Notes under the pieces: generated by a model
What the model was told of the DNA's origin: nothing
Database searches by the model: none
What the model saw: only the letters and a program-made list of their open reading frames with translations
Part shown: piece after piece, positions 35,399 to 45,793 of the stretch
Numbering within the stretch: the stretch's first letter is position 1
Layout of the letters: every line of letters starts with the position of its first letter
Translations under genes and position numbers: made by a program
Origin: Porphyromonadaceae bacterium H1
Lineage (GTDB): Bacteria; Bacteroidota; Bacteroidia; Bacteroidales; Paludibacteraceae
DNA length: 45,793 bases
Reading direction: 5' to 3'
Assembly: GCA_001653155.1 (NCBI GenBank)
Contig: BDEJ01000036.1
Location: forward strand, 1 to 45,793

Positions 35399-36094
35399 AT
35401 GAGTAAACTGACAAAAAATCAAAAGTTGGCGTTGCAGAAGATTGAAGCTGGGAAAGCCTATACGCTAAAAGAAGCTGCCGTTTTAGTAAAGGAAATTACT
35501 ACAACGAAGTTTGATGCTTCTGTAGATGTTGATGTACGCTTAGGTGTTGACCCCCGTAAGGCCAATCAAATGGTTCGCGGTGTTGTGTCGCTGCCCAATG
35601 GGACAGGAAAACAAATACGGGTTCTTGCATTGTGTACTCCGGACCAGGAAGCAGCTGCTAAAGAAGCAGGTGCCGACTATGTGGGTCTGGATGAATATAT
35701 TGAGAAGATTAAAGGTGGCTGGACAGATGTAGATGTGATTATCACAATGCCTGCCATTATGGGTAAATTGGGTGCTTTAGGACGGGTATTAGGACCTCGT
35801 GGTTTGATGCCGAACCCTAAAAGCGGTACCGTTACCAATGAAGTAGGAAATGCCGTGAAAGAGGTGAAACAAGGTAAAATAGATTTTAAAGTCGATAAAG
35901 CCGGTATCGTTCACACTTCCATCGGTAAAGTTTCGTTTACGCCTGAGCAAATAGCGGAAAATGCGAAAGAGTTTATGGCTACTATCCTGAAACTGAAACC
36001 TACTGCCGCCAAAGGTACTTACGTGAAGAGCATTTATCTTTCAAGTACAATGAGTCCGGGTATTAAAATCGACCCTAAATCAATTGAAGAATAA
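35399..36094 (+). CDS. rplA: 50S ribosomal protein L1
   Basis: A 231-residue protein of the L1 stalk, which helps move E-site tRNA. It has family stretches [39 protein letters not shown] and [15 protein letters not shown]. In other bacteria L1 represses its own operon, but I cannot identify a mimic site here. rplJ starts 12 bases after its stop. Confidence 0.98.
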   Translation: MSKLTKNQKLALQKIEAGKAYTLKEAAVLVKEITTTKFDASVDVDVRLGVDPRKANQMVRGVVSLPNGTGKQIRVLALCTPDQEAAAKEAGADYVGLDEYIEKIKGGWTDVDVIITMPAIMGKLGALGRVLGPRGLMPNPKSGTVTNEVGNAVKEVKQGKIDFKVDKAGIVHTSIGKVSFTPEQIAENAKEFMATILKLKPTAAKGTYVKSIYLSSTMSPGIKIDPKSIEE

Positions 36095-36106
36095 AAAAAT
36101 AGATGT

Positions 36107-36622
36107 ATGAAAAAGGAAGATAAAAGCGCTATAATTAAACAACTTGAGACGGCTATTGCCGAGTACGCTCACTTTTATTTGACTGATATAGGTGGTTTGA
36201 ATGCCGCTCAGACAAGTGACTTGAGAAGACTTTGCAATAAATCGGATATTAAGCTCATCGTTGTTAAGAACACCTTGCTCAAAAAGGCTCTGGAGAATGC
36301 TTCGGTTGACTTCAGTGAACTTTACGGGACTTTGAAAGGTGAGACTTCTTTGATGCTTTCCAATACCGGGAATGCTCCGGCTAAGGTTATTAAAAACTTT
36401 AGCAAGACCAACAATAAACCGGTGTTGAAAGCTGCTTATGTGGAAGAGAGTTTCTATGTGGGCGCCGATCAATTGGAAACACTTGTGAAAGTGAAGAGCA
36501 AATTCGAACTTATCGGAGAGCTTGTTTCCTTGCTGCAGGCACCTGCTACCAACTTGGTATCCGTACTCCAATCCGGAGGTAATAATATCCACGGCGTGCT
36601 GAAAACGCTGTCGGAGCGATAA
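36107..36622 (+). CDS. rplJ: 50S ribosomal protein L10
   Basis: A 171-residue protein that anchors L7/L12 dimers to the ribosome. It has the N-terminal rRNA-binding part with DLRRLCNKSDIKLIVVKNTL and a C-terminal helix for L7/L12. Only 12 bases separate it from rplA, so there is no room for a long L10-binding leader directly upstream. Confidence 0.97.
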   Translation: MKKEDKSAIIKQLETAIAEYAHFYLTDIGGLNAAQTSDLRRLCNKSDIKLIVVKNTLLKKALENASVDFSELYGTLKGETSLMLSNTGNAPAKVIKNFSKTNNKPVLKAAYVEESFYVGADQLETLVKVKSKFELIGELVSLLQAPATNLVSVLQSGGNNIHGVLKTLSER

Positions 36623-36664
36623 ATAATTAGTAATATAAACAAAATCCATAAAATAATAAGTAAA

Positions 36665-37045
36665 ATGGCAGATTTGAAGAATTTTGCAGAACAGTTGGTT
36701 AACTTAACCGTTAAAGAAGTAACAGAGTTAGTCCAAATTTTAAAAGACGAATACGGTATTGAACCTGCTGCAGCCGCTGTTGCAGTAGCTGCAGGTCCTG
36801 TTGCAGGTGCTGCAGCTGATGCTCCCGCAGAAAAAACCGCTTTTGATGTTTTATTGAAAAGCGCAGGTGCAAACAAGTTAGCTATTGTTAAACTCGTTAA
36901 AGAACTCACCGGTCTTGGCTTGAAAGAAGCTAAAGATTTAGTTGATGCCGCTCCTTCCGTACTGAAAGAAGGTGTAGCAAAAGACGAAGCAGACGCCTTG
37001 AAAAAGCAACTCGAAGAAGGCGGAGCTGAGGTTGAACTTAAATAA
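36665..37045 (+). CDS. rplL: 50S ribosomal protein L7/L12
   Basis: A 126-residue stalk protein that recruits translation GTPases. The N-terminal dimerisation part (about 1-33) is followed by an Ala-rich hinge (about 37-58) and the C-terminal domain with [19 protein letters not shown] and [17 protein letters not shown]. It is followed by an attenuator-like hairpin before rpoB. Confidence 0.98.
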   Translation: MADLKNFAEQLVNLTVKEVTELVQILKDEYGIEPAAAAVAVAAGPVAGAAADAPAEKTAFDVLLKSAGANKLAIVKLVKELTGLGLKEAKDLVDAAPSVLKEGVAKDEADALKKQLEEGGAEVELK

Positions 37046-37067
37046 AACCTCTGATAAACAGTAATTT

Positions 37068-37108
37068 GGTTTAGAGTCTGTCTGTAGGGATGGATTCTAA
37101 ACCTTTTT
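37068..37108 (+). terminator. Attenuator-like terminator between rplL and rpoB
   Basis: An 11-bp stem (GGTTTAGAGTC with GATTCTAAACC, one G-U pair) is followed by five T. A partial terminator at this place is well known in other bacteria, where it lets ribosomal proteins be made in excess over RNA polymerase. Confidence 0.78.
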
Positions 37109-37161
37109 GTCATATAAATAATAGCTAAGTTGCGCATCCAATCATTAACCTCTTTGACACA

Positions 37162-40100
37162 ATGTCTTCAAATAAAAATCAAAGAAAAAGAGTAAATTTT
37201 GCTTCCATTAAAAATCAGATGGAATACCCTGATTTTCTCGAAGTTCAATTGAAATCTTTCCACGAATTTTTTCAGATGGATACGGCTACTGAAAAAAGAA
37301 AAACGGAAGGATTATACCAAGTTTTCTCCGAAAATTTTCCCATTGCCGATACGAGAAATAATTTCATCCTCGAATTTCTCGACTACTACATAGACCCGCC
37401 TCGGTACTCGATTGATGAATGTATTGACCGGGGCCTCACCTACAGCGTTCCGCTAAAGGCAAAATTGAAATTGTACTGCACGGATGCAGAACACGAGGAT
37501 TTTGACACCGTTATACAGGATGTGTATTTGGGAGCTATCCCTTATATGACCCCTAAAGGAACCTTTGTTATCAATGGGGCCGAACGGGTGATTGTTTCGC
37601 AGTTGCACCGTTCTCCGGGCGTATTTTTCGGTCAGAGTGTGCATGCCAACGGAACCAAGCTCTATTCCGTACGTATTATTCCTTTCCGCGGTTCGTGGAT
37701 TGAGTTTGCTACCGATATCAACAACGTAATGTATGCCTACATCGACCGGAAGAAAAAACTCCCCGTTACTACGTTGTTGCGCGCAATCGGTTTTGAGAGC
37801 GACAAAGATATTTTAGAAATATTCAATCTTGCCGAAGAAATAAAGGTAAACAAGACAAACTTGAAAAAGGTTGTCGGACAAAAGCTGGCTGCTCGTGTTT
37901 TGAAAACTTGGGTAGAAGACTTTGTTGACGAAGATACCGGTGAGGTGGTAACCATTGAACGTAACGAGATTATCATCGATCGCGAAACCGTTCTTGAAAC
38001 CACCCATATCGATGAAATAATTGATTCCGGCGCCTCTACTATCTTGATTCACAAAGCGGATGTAAATCAAGATGATTATGCTATCATTTATAATACCCTC
38101 CAGAAGGACCCTAGTAACTCTGAAAAAGAGGCTGTACTCTACATCTATCGCCAGTTGCGTAATGCGGAGCCGGCCGATGACTCTACAGCCCGTGAGGTGA
38201 TTACCAACCTCTTCTTTTCGGAAAAACGCTACGATCTGGGAGAAGTAGGGCGCTATCGTATCAATAGAAAATTGAATCTTGATACGAGCATGGATGTTAA
38301 GGTGCTGACGAAAGAAGACATCATCGAGATCATCAAGCACCTGATACAGTTGATTAATGCAAAAGCCGAAGTGGACGATATCGACCACTTGAGCAACAGA
38401 CGTGTACGTACCGTTGGCGAGCAATTATACAACCAGTTTGGCGTTGGCTTGGCACGTATGGCTCGCACCATTCGTGAACGGATGAATGTCCGTGATAACG
38501 AGGTGTTTACTCCAATCGATTTGATCAATGCAAAGAGTATTTCTTCGGTGATCAACTCGTTCTTCGGGACGAATGCTCTTTCGCAGTTTATGGATCAGCA
38601 AAATCCTTTAGCCGAAATAACCCACAAGCGGCGTATGTCGGCTCTTGGGCCCGGCGGACTTTCTCGCGAGCGGGCAGGCTTCGAAGTGCGTGACGTACAC
38701 TATACCCACTACGGTCGGCTCTGTCCGATTGAAACACCGGAAGGACCAAACATCGGTTTGATTTCCTCCTTGTGTATTTATGCAAAGATAAACGAACTGG
38801 GCTTTATCGAAACTCCCTACCGCAAAGTGAAAGACGGTGTGGTTGACTTGTCCGAACAAGGTGTTGAATATTTCACTGCAGAGGAAGAGGAAGATTTGGT
38901 AGTGGCACAAGGGAATGCTCCGTTGGATGACAAAGGGCAGTTTATCCGTTCAAAAGTAAAAGCGCGTTTAGAGGCCGATTTCCCGGTTGTAGATCCTTCG
39001 GAAGTGCATCTGATGGACGTAGCTCCCTCGCAGATTGCTTCCATCGCAGCTGCCTTGATTCCCTTCCTCGAGCACGATGACGCAAACCGTGCTTTGATGG
39101 GTTCGAACATGATGCGCCAGGCGGTTCCGCTGCTTCGTTCCGAAGCCCCGATAGTAGGTACCGGTATCGAAGGCCAGTTGATTCGCGACTCTCGTACTCA
39201 GGTCACCGCAGAAGGAGATGGGGTAGTCGATTACGTGGATGCGAATGTCATCAAGATACGTTATGACCGTACGGAAGACGAAGATTTCATCAGTTTTGAA
39301 TCGGCGGTTAAAGAATATCAATTGCCGAAATTCCAAAAAACAAACCAAAATACGACCATCGACCTGCGTCCCTTGGTGCGTAAAGGCCAGCGAGTAACCA
39401 AAGGCGAAATCCTCACCGAAGGATACGCTACGCAAAATGGCGAATTAGCAATCGGGAAGAACCTCAAGGTTGCTTTCATGCCTTGGAAAGGTTATAATTT
39501 CGAGGATGCTATCGTTATAAATGAGCGGGTTGTTCGTGAAGATATCTTTACTTCCGTGCATGTTGTAGAACAACTCCTTGAGGTTCGTGAAACCAAGCGA
39601 GGAATCGAAGAATTTACCTCCGATATCCCGAATGTGAGCGAAGAGGCTACCAAAGATTTGGACGAAAACGGTATCATCCGTGTCGGAGCTCGTATTGAGC
39701 CGGGAGATATCATCATCGGAAAAATCACTCCCAAGGGAGAATCCGATCCTTCGCCCGAAGAAAAATTGCTTCGAGCCATTTTTGGTGACAAAGCCGGCGA
39801 TGTGAAAGACGCATCACTCAAGGCAACGCCATCTCTTTCGGGAGTTGTTATTGGAAAACGCTTATTCTCAAAGGCACAAAAGAATCGTAAATCGAAACTC
39901 GCCGATAAAGCGGTGCTGCCCAAATTAGACGAAGAGTTTGAAATGCAGGCTGAGGCTCTGCGCGATACGCTGGTTGAGAAACTGATCGTTTTGATTGGAG
40001 ATAAGACTTCCGCAGGTGTTAAAGACTTCCTCGGTAGCGATATTATTCCCAAAAATCAGAACTTTACCTTGGAGCGTCTGCGCGGTATCGATTATACCAC

Positions 40101-40977
40101 GGTACAACTGAGCAAGTGGACGACCGATAATCGTAAGAACGAACTGATTCGCCAACTCATATTGAACTACTTGAAGAAGTATAAAGAACTCGATGCTCAG
40201 ATCAAACGGCAGAAGTTTAATATCACGATTGGTGATGAGTTGCCTGCAGGTATCGTTCAAATGGCCAAGGTGTATATTGCCAAGAAACGTAAAATCAGAG
40301 TGGGTGATAAGATGGCGGGACGTCACGGAAATAAAGGTATCGTTTCCCGCATCGTGCGTCAGGAAGACATGCCTTTCCTCGAAGACGGAACACCGGTGGA
40401 TATCGTTTTGAATCCTTTGGGGGTACCTTCCCGGATGAACTTGGGACAGATATTCGAAACTGTTCTGGGCTGGGCCGGAAAAGAACTTGAGGTGAAATTC
40501 GCCACTCCTATTTTCGATGGTGCTTCCTTGGATGACTTGAACGACTGGACCGACAAAGCCGGACTGCCTCGCTACGGAAAGACCTACCTCTACGATGGAG
40601 GAACGGGAGAGCGTTTCGACCAACCTGCTACCGTCGGTGTGATTTATATGTTGAAGTTAGGGCACATGGTTGAAGATAAAATGCACGCTCGTTCCATTGG
40701 GCCTTATTCGCTCATCACACAACAACCTCTCGGAGGTAAGGCTCAGTTCGGAGGTCAACGTTTTGGAGAAATGGAGGTTTGGGCGCTCGAAGCCTTTGGA
40801 GCTGCACACATCTTGCAGGAAATCCTTACCGTAAAATCCGATGATGTGATGGGACGAGCACGCACTTACGAGGCAATCGTAAAAGGAGACCCCATGCCGG
40901 CACCCGGCATTCCGGAATCACTCAATGTATTGTTGCACGAATTGCGTGGCTTGGCCTTGTCAATAAATCTGGAATAA
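37162..40977 (+). CDS. rpoB: DNA-directed RNA polymerase subunit beta
   Basis: This 1271-residue catalytic-core subunit is full length for Bacteroidota. The rifampicin-pocket region reads [19 protein letters not shown] (Ser474 on; Asp478, His488, Ser493), with the sensitive-type residue at each classical resistance position. It is followed by [18 protein letters not shown] and [16 protein letters not shown]. Later family motifs include [12 protein letters not shown] and the C-terminal [20 protein letters not shown]. It follows the attenuator after rplL and precedes rpoC by 174 bases. Confidence 0.99.
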   Translation: MSSNKNQRKRVNFASIKNQMEYPDFLEVQLKSFHEFFQMDTATEKRKTEGLYQVFSENFPIADTRNNFILEFLDYYIDPPRYSIDECIDRGLTYSVPLKAKLKLYCTDAEHEDFDTVIQDVYLGAIPYMTPKGTFVINGAERVIVSQLHRSPGVFFGQSVHANGTKLYSVRIIPFRGSWIEFATDINNVMYAYIDRKKKLPVTTLLRAIGFESDKDILEIFNLAEEIKVNKTNLKKVVGQKLAARVLKTWVEDFVDEDTGEVVTIERNEIIIDRETVLETTHIDEIIDSGASTILIHKADVNQDDYAIIYNTLQKDPSNSEKEAVLYIYRQLRNAEPADDSTAREVITNLFFSEKRYDLGEVGRYRINRKLNLDTSMDVKVLTKEDIIEIIKHLIQLINAKAEVDDIDHLSNRRVRTVGEQLYNQFGVGLARMARTIRERMNVRDNEVFTPIDLINAKSISSVINSFFGTNALSQFMDQQNPLAEITHKRRMSALGPGGLSRERAGFEVRDVHYTHYGRLCPIETPEGPNIGLISSLCIYAKINELGFIETPYRKVKDGVVDLSEQGVEYFTAEEEEDLVVAQGNAPLDDKGQFIRSKVKARLEADFPVVDPSEVHLMDVAPSQIASIAAALIPFLEHDDANRALMGSNMMRQAVPLLRSEAPIVGTGIEGQLIRDSRTQVTAEGDGVVDYVDANVIKIRYDRTEDEDFISFESAVKEYQLPKFQKTNQNTTIDLRPLVRKGQRVTKGEILTEGYATQNGELAIGKNLKVAFMPWKGYNFEDAIVINERVVREDIFTSVHVVEQLLEVRETKRGIEEFTSDIPNVSEEATKDLDENGIIRVGARIEPGDIIIGKITPKGESDPSPEEKLLRAIFGDKAGDVKDASLKATPSLSGVVIGKRLFSKAQKNRKSKLADKAVLPKLDEEFEMQAEALRDTLVEKLIVLIGDKTSAGVKDFLGSDIIPKNQNFTLERLRGIDYTTVQLSKWTTDNRKNELIRQLILNYLKKYKELDAQIKRQKFNITIGDELPAGIVQMAKVYIAKKRKIRVGDKMAGRHGNKGIVSRIVRQEDMPFLEDGTPVDIVLNPLGVPSRMNLGQIFETVLGWAGKELEVKFATPIFDGASLDDLNDWTDKAGLPRYGKTYLYDGGTGERFDQPATVGVIYMLKLGHMVEDKMHARSIGPYSLITQQPLGGKAQFGGQRFGEMEVWALEAFGAAHILQEILTVKSDDVMGRARTYEAIVKGDPMPAPGIPESLNVLLHELRGLALSINLE

Positions 40978-40987
40978 AGACCTCTTC

Positions 40988-41017
40988 AAGCTCTTCGGTA
41001 TTTGTATCGGGGAGCTT
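40988..41017 (+). other. Hairpin in the rpoB–rpoC spacer
   Basis: AAGCTC pairs with GAGCTT, and inside it CGGTA pairs with TATCG (one G-U pair). No T-run follows. The 174-base spacer is long for this gene pair and otherwise shows only an AGGAGG at 41128-41133, which lies 18 bases before the rpoC ATG. Confidence 0.5.
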
Positions 41018-41151
41018 AGAATCGGTAAGTTGAATCGAATTTTGAAATTGCCCCAAGCTCGTTTCTTGGAAACCTTGCTCCCTATGCGGAAAGACAGAAG
41101 GAGCGTGTTACTGCGGAATAGAAATTTAGGAGGCTTAATTATAAAATAAAA

Positions 41152-44100
41152 ATGGCTTTTAAAAACGATAATAAGACAAAAAGCAGTTTTAATAAAATAT
41201 CTATCGGTCTTGCATCTCCCGAAGAGGTTTTAAAACTGTCAAGTGGCGAGGTTCTGAAACCGGAGACCATTAACTACCGTACTTATAAACCCGAGCGCGA
41301 CGGATTATTTTGCGAGCGCATATTCGGCCCCACAAAAGACTTTGAATGCCACTGTGGTAAGTACAAACGAATCCGATACAGAGGCATTGTCTGTGACCGT
41401 TGCGGTGTTGAGGTAACGGAGAAGAAAGTGCGCCGCGAACGTATGGGACATATACAGTTGGTTGTTCCTGTGGCTCACATCTGGTACTTCCGTTCTTTAC
41501 CCAATAAAATCGGATACTTGCTGGGGATGCCTACCAAAAAGATGGATGCCATTATCTATTACGAGAAATACGTAATTATTCAAGGAGGAATTCTCGAAAA
41601 TGGCGAGAACATAACTCAAGGTGAATTGCTCTCAGAAGAAGAGTATTTGGACTTGCTGGACTCGCTGCCCCGCGAAAACCAACTGTTGGAAGATAGCGAT
41701 CCGGATAAGTTCATCGCTAAAATGGGAGCGGAAGCTGTTCACGACCTCTTGGCTCGCTTGGACTTGGATACTTTATCCTACGAATTGCGTCACAAAGCCA
41801 GCACGGATACTTCGCAACAGCGCAAGACAGAAGCTCTTAAGAGACTTCAGATTGTGGAGTCTTTCCGGGCTTCTAAGATGCGGAACCGTCCCGAATGGAT
41901 GATTGTTAAAATCGTTCCGGTCATTCCGCCGGAGTTGCGTCCCTTGGTGCCTCTTGACGGAGGCCGTTTTGCCACTTCCGACTTGAATGACTTATACCGT
42001 CGTGTCATTATCCGTAATAATCGCCTCAAGCGCTTGATTGAAATCAAAGCCCCTGAAGTGATTCTACGAAATGAAAAGCGCATGCTTCAAGAGGCTGTCG
42101 ATTCTTTGTTTGACAACTCAAGAAAGTCGAGCGCTGTTAAGACTGACGCCAACCGTCCTTTAAAATCTCTTTCGGATAGCTTGAAAGGAAAACAAGGACG
42201 TTTCCGTCAAAACCTCTTGGGAAAACGTGTCGATTATTCGGCTCGTTCGGTTATTGTTGTTGGACCGGAACTGAAAATGCATGAGTGCGGTCTGCCTAAA
42301 GATATGGCCGCTGAACTTTACAAGCCGTTTATTATCCGAAAACTCATTGAGCGGGGTGTCGTGAAGACAGTAAAATCGGCCAAAAAAGTCATTGACCGTA
42401 AAGATCCTGTTATTTGGGATATCCTCGAGTATGTGATGAAAGGACATCCGGTACTGCTTAACCGTGCCCCGACTTTGCACCGCTTGGGTATTCAGGCTTT
42501 TCAACCCAAGATGATTGAAGGTAAAGCCATTCAGCTACACCCGCTGTCTTGTACCGCTTTCAATGCCGACTTCGACGGTGACCAGATGGCCGTGCACTTG
42601 CCCTTAGGCAACGAAGCCATTCTTGAGGCGCAAATGTTGATGTTGGCTTCCCATAACATCCTGAACCCGGCTAATGGAGCGCCTATTACGGTGCCCTCGC
42701 AGGACATGGTTTTGGGGCTTTACTACATTACGAAACCTCGAAAAGGAGCTCCGGGCGAAGGACTTATTTTCTATTCACCCGAAGAAGCCGAAATTGCCTA
42801 TAATGAAGGAAAAGTAGGCTTGCATGCCTTGATAAAAGTGCGTGTGCGCGATTTGAATGAAGATAAACAGGAGGTTATCCGGATTGTTGAAACAACTGTC
42901 GGACGTATCCTCTTTAATAAATCGGTACCGACTCAAATGGGATACATCAACGAGTTGTTGTCGAAAAAATCCCTGCGCGATATTATCGGAAATGTAATAG
43001 AAACTTGTGGTGTAGCCCGTACCGCTCAATTCTTGGATGACATCAAAGATTTGGGTTATATGATGGCTTTCAAGGGAGGACTTTCCTTTAACTTGGGAGA
43101 CGTAATTATTCCTCAAGAGAAAGATACGTTGATAAAGGAAGGTAATACCGAAGTGGAGGAAATTATGAATAACTACAACATGGGATTCATTACCTACAAC
43201 GAGCGTTACAACCAGATTATTGATACGTGGACGCATATCAACTCGAAGCTGTCCAACATTTTGCTGAAACAACTTTCGGAAGATAATCAAGGATTCAACT
43301 CTGTGTACATGATGCTCGATTCGGGAGCTCGTGGTTCGAAAGAACAGATACGTCAGCTTTCCGGTATGCGGGGATTAATGGCCAAGCCGCAAAAATCCGG
43401 TGCCGAAGGAGGACAGATTATCGAAAACCCCATTTTGTCGAACTTTAAAGAGGGCTTGTCGGTATTGGAATACTTTATTTCCACACACGGTGCTCGTAAA
43501 GGTTTGGCGGATACCGCTCTGAAGACAGCCGATGCCGGTTATCTGACTCGCCGTCTGGTGGATGTCTCGCATGATGTGATTGTGAATGAGGAGGATTGCG
43601 GTACGCTACGTGGTTTGACTGCAACCGAAATCAAGAATAACGAAGACGTTATTTCTTCTCTTTACGAGCGGATTCTCGGACGGGTGTCCGTACACGATAT
43701 ATTCCATCCCAATACGGGAGAATTAATCGTGGCTTCGGGAGAAGAAATTAACGAAATCGCTGCCAAGAAAATCCAGAACTCGCCTATCGAGAGCGTTGAG
43801 ATTCGTTCCGTTTTGACTTGTGAATCGAAGCGAGGTGTGTGTGCAAAATGTTACGGTCGCAACTTGGCTACCGGAAAAATGGTGCACATCGGAGAGGCTG
43901 TCGGTGTTATTGCTGCCCAATCAATTGGGGAGCCCGGTACACAGTTGACACTTCGTACTTTCCACGTCGGTGGGGTTGCCTCCAACGTGGGTGCGGAATC
44001 AAAAATTGTTTTACGCTACGATGGTCGTCTCGAATTTGACGAACTGCGTACGGTGGAAGCTACCGACGATAACAACAAGACCTATCAGGTTGTAGTAAGC

Positions 44101-45453
44101 CGTTTGGCCGAAATGCGGGTGGTAGATCCGAATACCGATATCGTACTTACCTCACAGAACATTCCTTACGGTTCGAAACTGTATGTCCAAAACGGAGAGC
44201 TGGCTGCTAAAGGAAGTGTGGTTTGCGAGTGGGACCCCTTCAATGCTGTTATCATCGCAGAAAACGAAGGTATCATCGAGTTCGAGGACGTGATTGAAAA
44301 TCAAACTTTCAAAACTGAGACCGACGAGGCTACCGGCTTGAAAGAAAAGATCATGATCGAAACGAAGGATCGGAACAAAGTGCCCAGTGCCCACATTAAA
44401 TCGAAGAGCGGAGATACCCTGCGTACTTACAACCTTCCCGTAGGTGCACACTTGGTTGTGAACGACGGAGACAAAATAAAGGTTGGACAGATGCTGGTGA
44501 AAATACCGCGTGCCGTTGGTAAGGCCGGAGACATCACCGGGGGGCTTCCTCGTGTGACCGAGCTCTTCGAAGCACGTAACCCCTCTAATCCTGCTGTGGT
44601 TTCGGAAATCGACGGAGAAGTGAACTTCGGTAAAATTAAACGCGGTAACCGAGAATTGTCGGTTACTTCCAAGACCGGAGAAGTGAAGAAGTATATGATT
44701 CCTCTGTCGAAGCAGATACTTGTTCAGGAAAACGACTTTGTGCGTGCAGGAACACCCCTTTCTGATGGAGCCGTAACACCGGCTGATATTCTTGCTATTA
44801 AAGGGCCTACGGCTGTTCAGGATTATATTGTGAACGAAGTACAGGATGTGTATCGTCTTCAAGGTGTAAAGATAAATGACAAGCACTTCGAAGTTATCGT
44901 TCGCCAGATGATGCGTAAGGTTGAAATCTTGGAACAGGGAGATACCCGCTTCCTTGAAAAACAAATCGTTGATAAAAACGAATTCATGGAAGAAAACGAC
45001 CGTATCTGGGGCAAACGTGTGGTTACCGACACCGGCGACTCAACCAACTTGAAAGTGGGACAGATTATTACCCTTCGCAAGCTTCGTGATGAAAACAGTA
45101 TCTTGAAACGTCGCGACCTGCGTTTGGTTGAAACGCGTGCAGCTGTTTCCGCAACTTCCGATCAGATTCTACAGGGTATTACCCGGGCAGCATTGCAGAC
45201 TACCAGCTTCATGTCGGCAGCTTCTTTCCAAGAGACCACTAAGGTGCTGAACGATGCCGCTATCAATGGAAAGATAGATCGCTTGGAAGGAATGAAAGAG
45301 AACGTTATTTGCGGTCATCTGATTCCTGCCGGAACGGGACAGCGCGACTTCGACAAGTTGGTTGTGTATTCCCGCGACGAATACGAAAAGAAAGTAGATG
45401 CTCGTCGGAATGTACTTGATATTGCCGATGAAAAAACAAACCATGAGGATTGA
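41152..45453 (+). CDS. rpoC: DNA-directed RNA polymerase subunit beta'
   Basis: This 1433-residue subunit carries the active-site magnesium motif NADFDGDQ (Asp473, Asp475, Asp477). The N-terminal zinc site is formed by Cys66, Cys68, Cys81 and Cys84. The second zinc site is formed by Cys816, Cys890, Cys897 and Cys900. The trigger-loop region and the switch motif [18 protein letters not shown] are present. The start MAFKNDNK matches the usual N-terminus in the phylum. It is the last gene of the cluster and is followed by a strong terminator. Confidence 0.99.
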   Translation: MAFKNDNKTKSSFNKISIGLASPEEVLKLSSGEVLKPETINYRTYKPERDGLFCERIFGPTKDFECHCGKYKRIRYRGIVCDRCGVEVTEKKVRRERMGHIQLVVPVAHIWYFRSLPNKIGYLLGMPTKKMDAIIYYEKYVIIQGGILENGENITQGELLSEEEYLDLLDSLPRENQLLEDSDPDKFIAKMGAEAVHDLLARLDLDTLSYELRHKASTDTSQQRKTEALKRLQIVESFRASKMRNRPEWMIVKIVPVIPPELRPLVPLDGGRFATSDLNDLYRRVIIRNNRLKRLIEIKAPEVILRNEKRMLQEAVDSLFDNSRKSSAVKTDANRPLKSLSDSLKGKQGRFRQNLLGKRVDYSARSVIVVGPELKMHECGLPKDMAAELYKPFIIRKLIERGVVKTVKSAKKVIDRKDPVIWDILEYVMKGHPVLLNRAPTLHRLGIQAFQPKMIEGKAIQLHPLSCTAFNADFDGDQMAVHLPLGNEAILEAQMLMLASHNILNPANGAPITVPSQDMVLGLYYITKPRKGAPGEGLIFYSPEEAEIAYNEGKVGLHALIKVRVRDLNEDKQEVIRIVETTVGRILFNKSVPTQMGYINELLSKKSLRDIIGNVIETCGVARTAQFLDDIKDLGYMMAFKGGLSFNLGDVIIPQEKDTLIKEGNTEVEEIMNNYNMGFITYNERYNQIIDTWTHINSKLSNILLKQLSEDNQGFNSVYMMLDSGARGSKEQIRQLSGMRGLMAKPQKSGAEGGQIIENPILSNFKEGLSVLEYFISTHGARKGLADTALKTADAGYLTRRLVDVSHDVIVNEEDCGTLRGLTATEIKNNEDVISSLYERILGRVSVHDIFHPNTGELIVASGEEINEIAAKKIQNSPIESVEIRSVLTCESKRGVCAKCYGRNLATGKMVHIGEAVGVIAAQSIGEPGTQLTLRTFHVGGVASNVGAESKIVLRYDGRLEFDELRTVEATDDNNKTYQVVVSRLAEMRVVDPNTDIVLTSQNIPYGSKLYVQNGELAAKGSVVCEWDPFNAVIIAENEGIIEFEDVIENQTFKTETDEATGLKEKIMIETKDRNKVPSAHIKSKSGDTLRTYNLPVGAHLVVNDGDKIKVGQMLVKIPRAVGKAGDITGGLPRVTELFEARNPSNPAVVSEIDGEVNFGKIKRGNRELSVTSKTGEVKKYMIPLSKQILVQENDFVRAGTPLSDGAVTPADILAIKGPTAVQDYIVNEVQDVYRLQGVKINDKHFEVIVRQMMRKVEILEQGDTRFLEKQIVDKNEFMEENDRIWGKRVVTDTGDSTNLKVGQIITLRKLRDENSILKRRDLRLVETRAAVSATSDQILQGITRAALQTTSFMSAASFQETTKVLNDAAINGKIDRLEGMKENVICGHLIPAGTGQRDFDKLVVYSRDEYEKKVDARRNVLDIADEKTNHED

Positions 45454-45477
45454 TAAACTCGCTTTGTTGAAAAGTAT

Positions 45478-45513
45478 AAAAAACCTCGACCTTTTTCAAG
45501 GTCGAGGTTTTTT
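45478..45513 (+). terminator. Terminator of the rpoBC cluster
   Basis: A perfect stem (AAAACCTCGACC with GGTCGAGGTTTT) with a short T-rich loop is followed by further T. It begins 25 bases after the rpoC stop. Confidence 0.93.
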
Positions 45514-45696
45514 ATTGCTCTACTCTGCTAAGGCTTATCAAATGGGAGATTATATCGACAGAAGGGAGGTAACTGCTTCGTTATTAGAGGGCTTGATTCC
45601 ATCTTGACATCCTTTCCCCAACTTAGAGTATCGAGATGTCTGATATTTAGTCGTCCCTTAAAAACCATCGATCATCTGATATTCAGTAAATTAATC
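45514..45696. other. Spacer between rpoC and the second IS copy
   Basis: No convincing gene or RNA is seen. An imperfect direct repeat is present: 45630-45651 and 45667-45688 both read close to ATCGA-TCTGATATTTAGT. Confidence 0.5.
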
Positions 45697-45793
45697 CAAT
45701 GTTGTCCTAAATATTTAGATAAACATCAAAAAAGGAAGTAGAGCTAAGGAACAAAATGTTACCTTAGTAAAGAGTCCCCAACTCCTCTACTTC
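45697..45793 (+). mobile_element. Left end of a second copy of the IS4-family element
   Basis: CAATGTTGTCCTAAATA at 45697-45713 is the exact inverted partner of the IS end at 828-844. If this is the same element in the same orientation, its transposase would begin beyond the window. The 97 bases present include a subterminal inverted repeat (45735-45743 with 45785-45793) and contain no transposase coding sequence that I can identify. Confidence 0.7.
45735..45793 (+). repeat. Subterminal inverted repeats inside the second IS end
   Basis: GAAGTAGAG (45735-45743) is complementary to CTCTACTTC (45785-45793). Nested inside it, CTAAGG (45744-45749) is complementary to CCTTAG (45762-45767). The outer arm ends exactly at the window edge and may extend further. 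Confidence 0.7.

Overview
The window looks like a piece of a Bacteroidota genome, probably a Porphyromonas- or Tannerella-like member of the Bacteroidales. The reasons are: promoters of the TTTG / TAnnTTTG type, a FecR–SusC–SusD polysaccharide-utilisation locus (PUL), several proteins with type IX secretion system (T9SS) type A C-terminal sorting domains, paired methylmalonyl-CoA mutase subunits, and RpoB/RpoC of Bacteroidota size and sequence. The genus is an inference. Both window ends lie in copies of what looks like the same IS4-type insertion sequence, so the window may be a whole draft contig broken at repeats.

Layout. 1-844: 3' part of an IS4-family element whose transposase carries an in-frame stop. 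1004-3059: a two-gene cassette of lipoproteins. The second is a short cholesterol-dependent-cytolysin-like (CDC-like) pore-forming protein without the membrane-recognition domain 4. 3396-8903: a four-gene run, mutA – menA-like UbiA prenyltransferase – CPBP protease – mutB, ending in a bidirectional terminator shared with a convergent carboxynorspermidine/saccharopine dehydrogenase (9013-10215, minus). 10496-12571: rpsA (ribosomal protein S1), then a tRNA with a CAT anticodon.

13183-32236 is the accessory centrepiece, a PUL for N-glycans: FecR-type anti-sigma, SusC with an STN signalling domain, SusD, three endo-beta-N-acetylglucosaminidases of family GH85, and a GH33 sialidase between the second and third GH85. 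All three GH85 enzymes end in T9SS sorting domains, so they are predicted to be displayed on the cell surface. The sialidase has only a standard signal peptide. The inferred pathway is: surface GH85 enzymes cut N-glycans from host glycoproteins, SusCD imports them, and the sialidase trims them in the periplasm. No ECF sigma gene accompanies FecR, and no exoglycosidases for the rest of the glycan are present, so both must be encoded elsewhere.

32573-45453 is the conserved translation/transcription cluster: tRNA-Thr – tuf – tRNA-Trp – secE – nusG – rplK – rplA – rplJ – rplL – rpoB – rpoC, ended by a strong terminator. It contains a likely attenuator between rplL and rpoB. After 183 bases without a gene, a second IS copy starts at 45697 and runs off the window.

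The most interesting items are the orphan short CDC-like lipoprotein with its unknown partner, the triple-GH85 T9SS-dependent N-glycan locus, and a roughly 105-base nested hairpin between GH85-2 and the sialidase gene.
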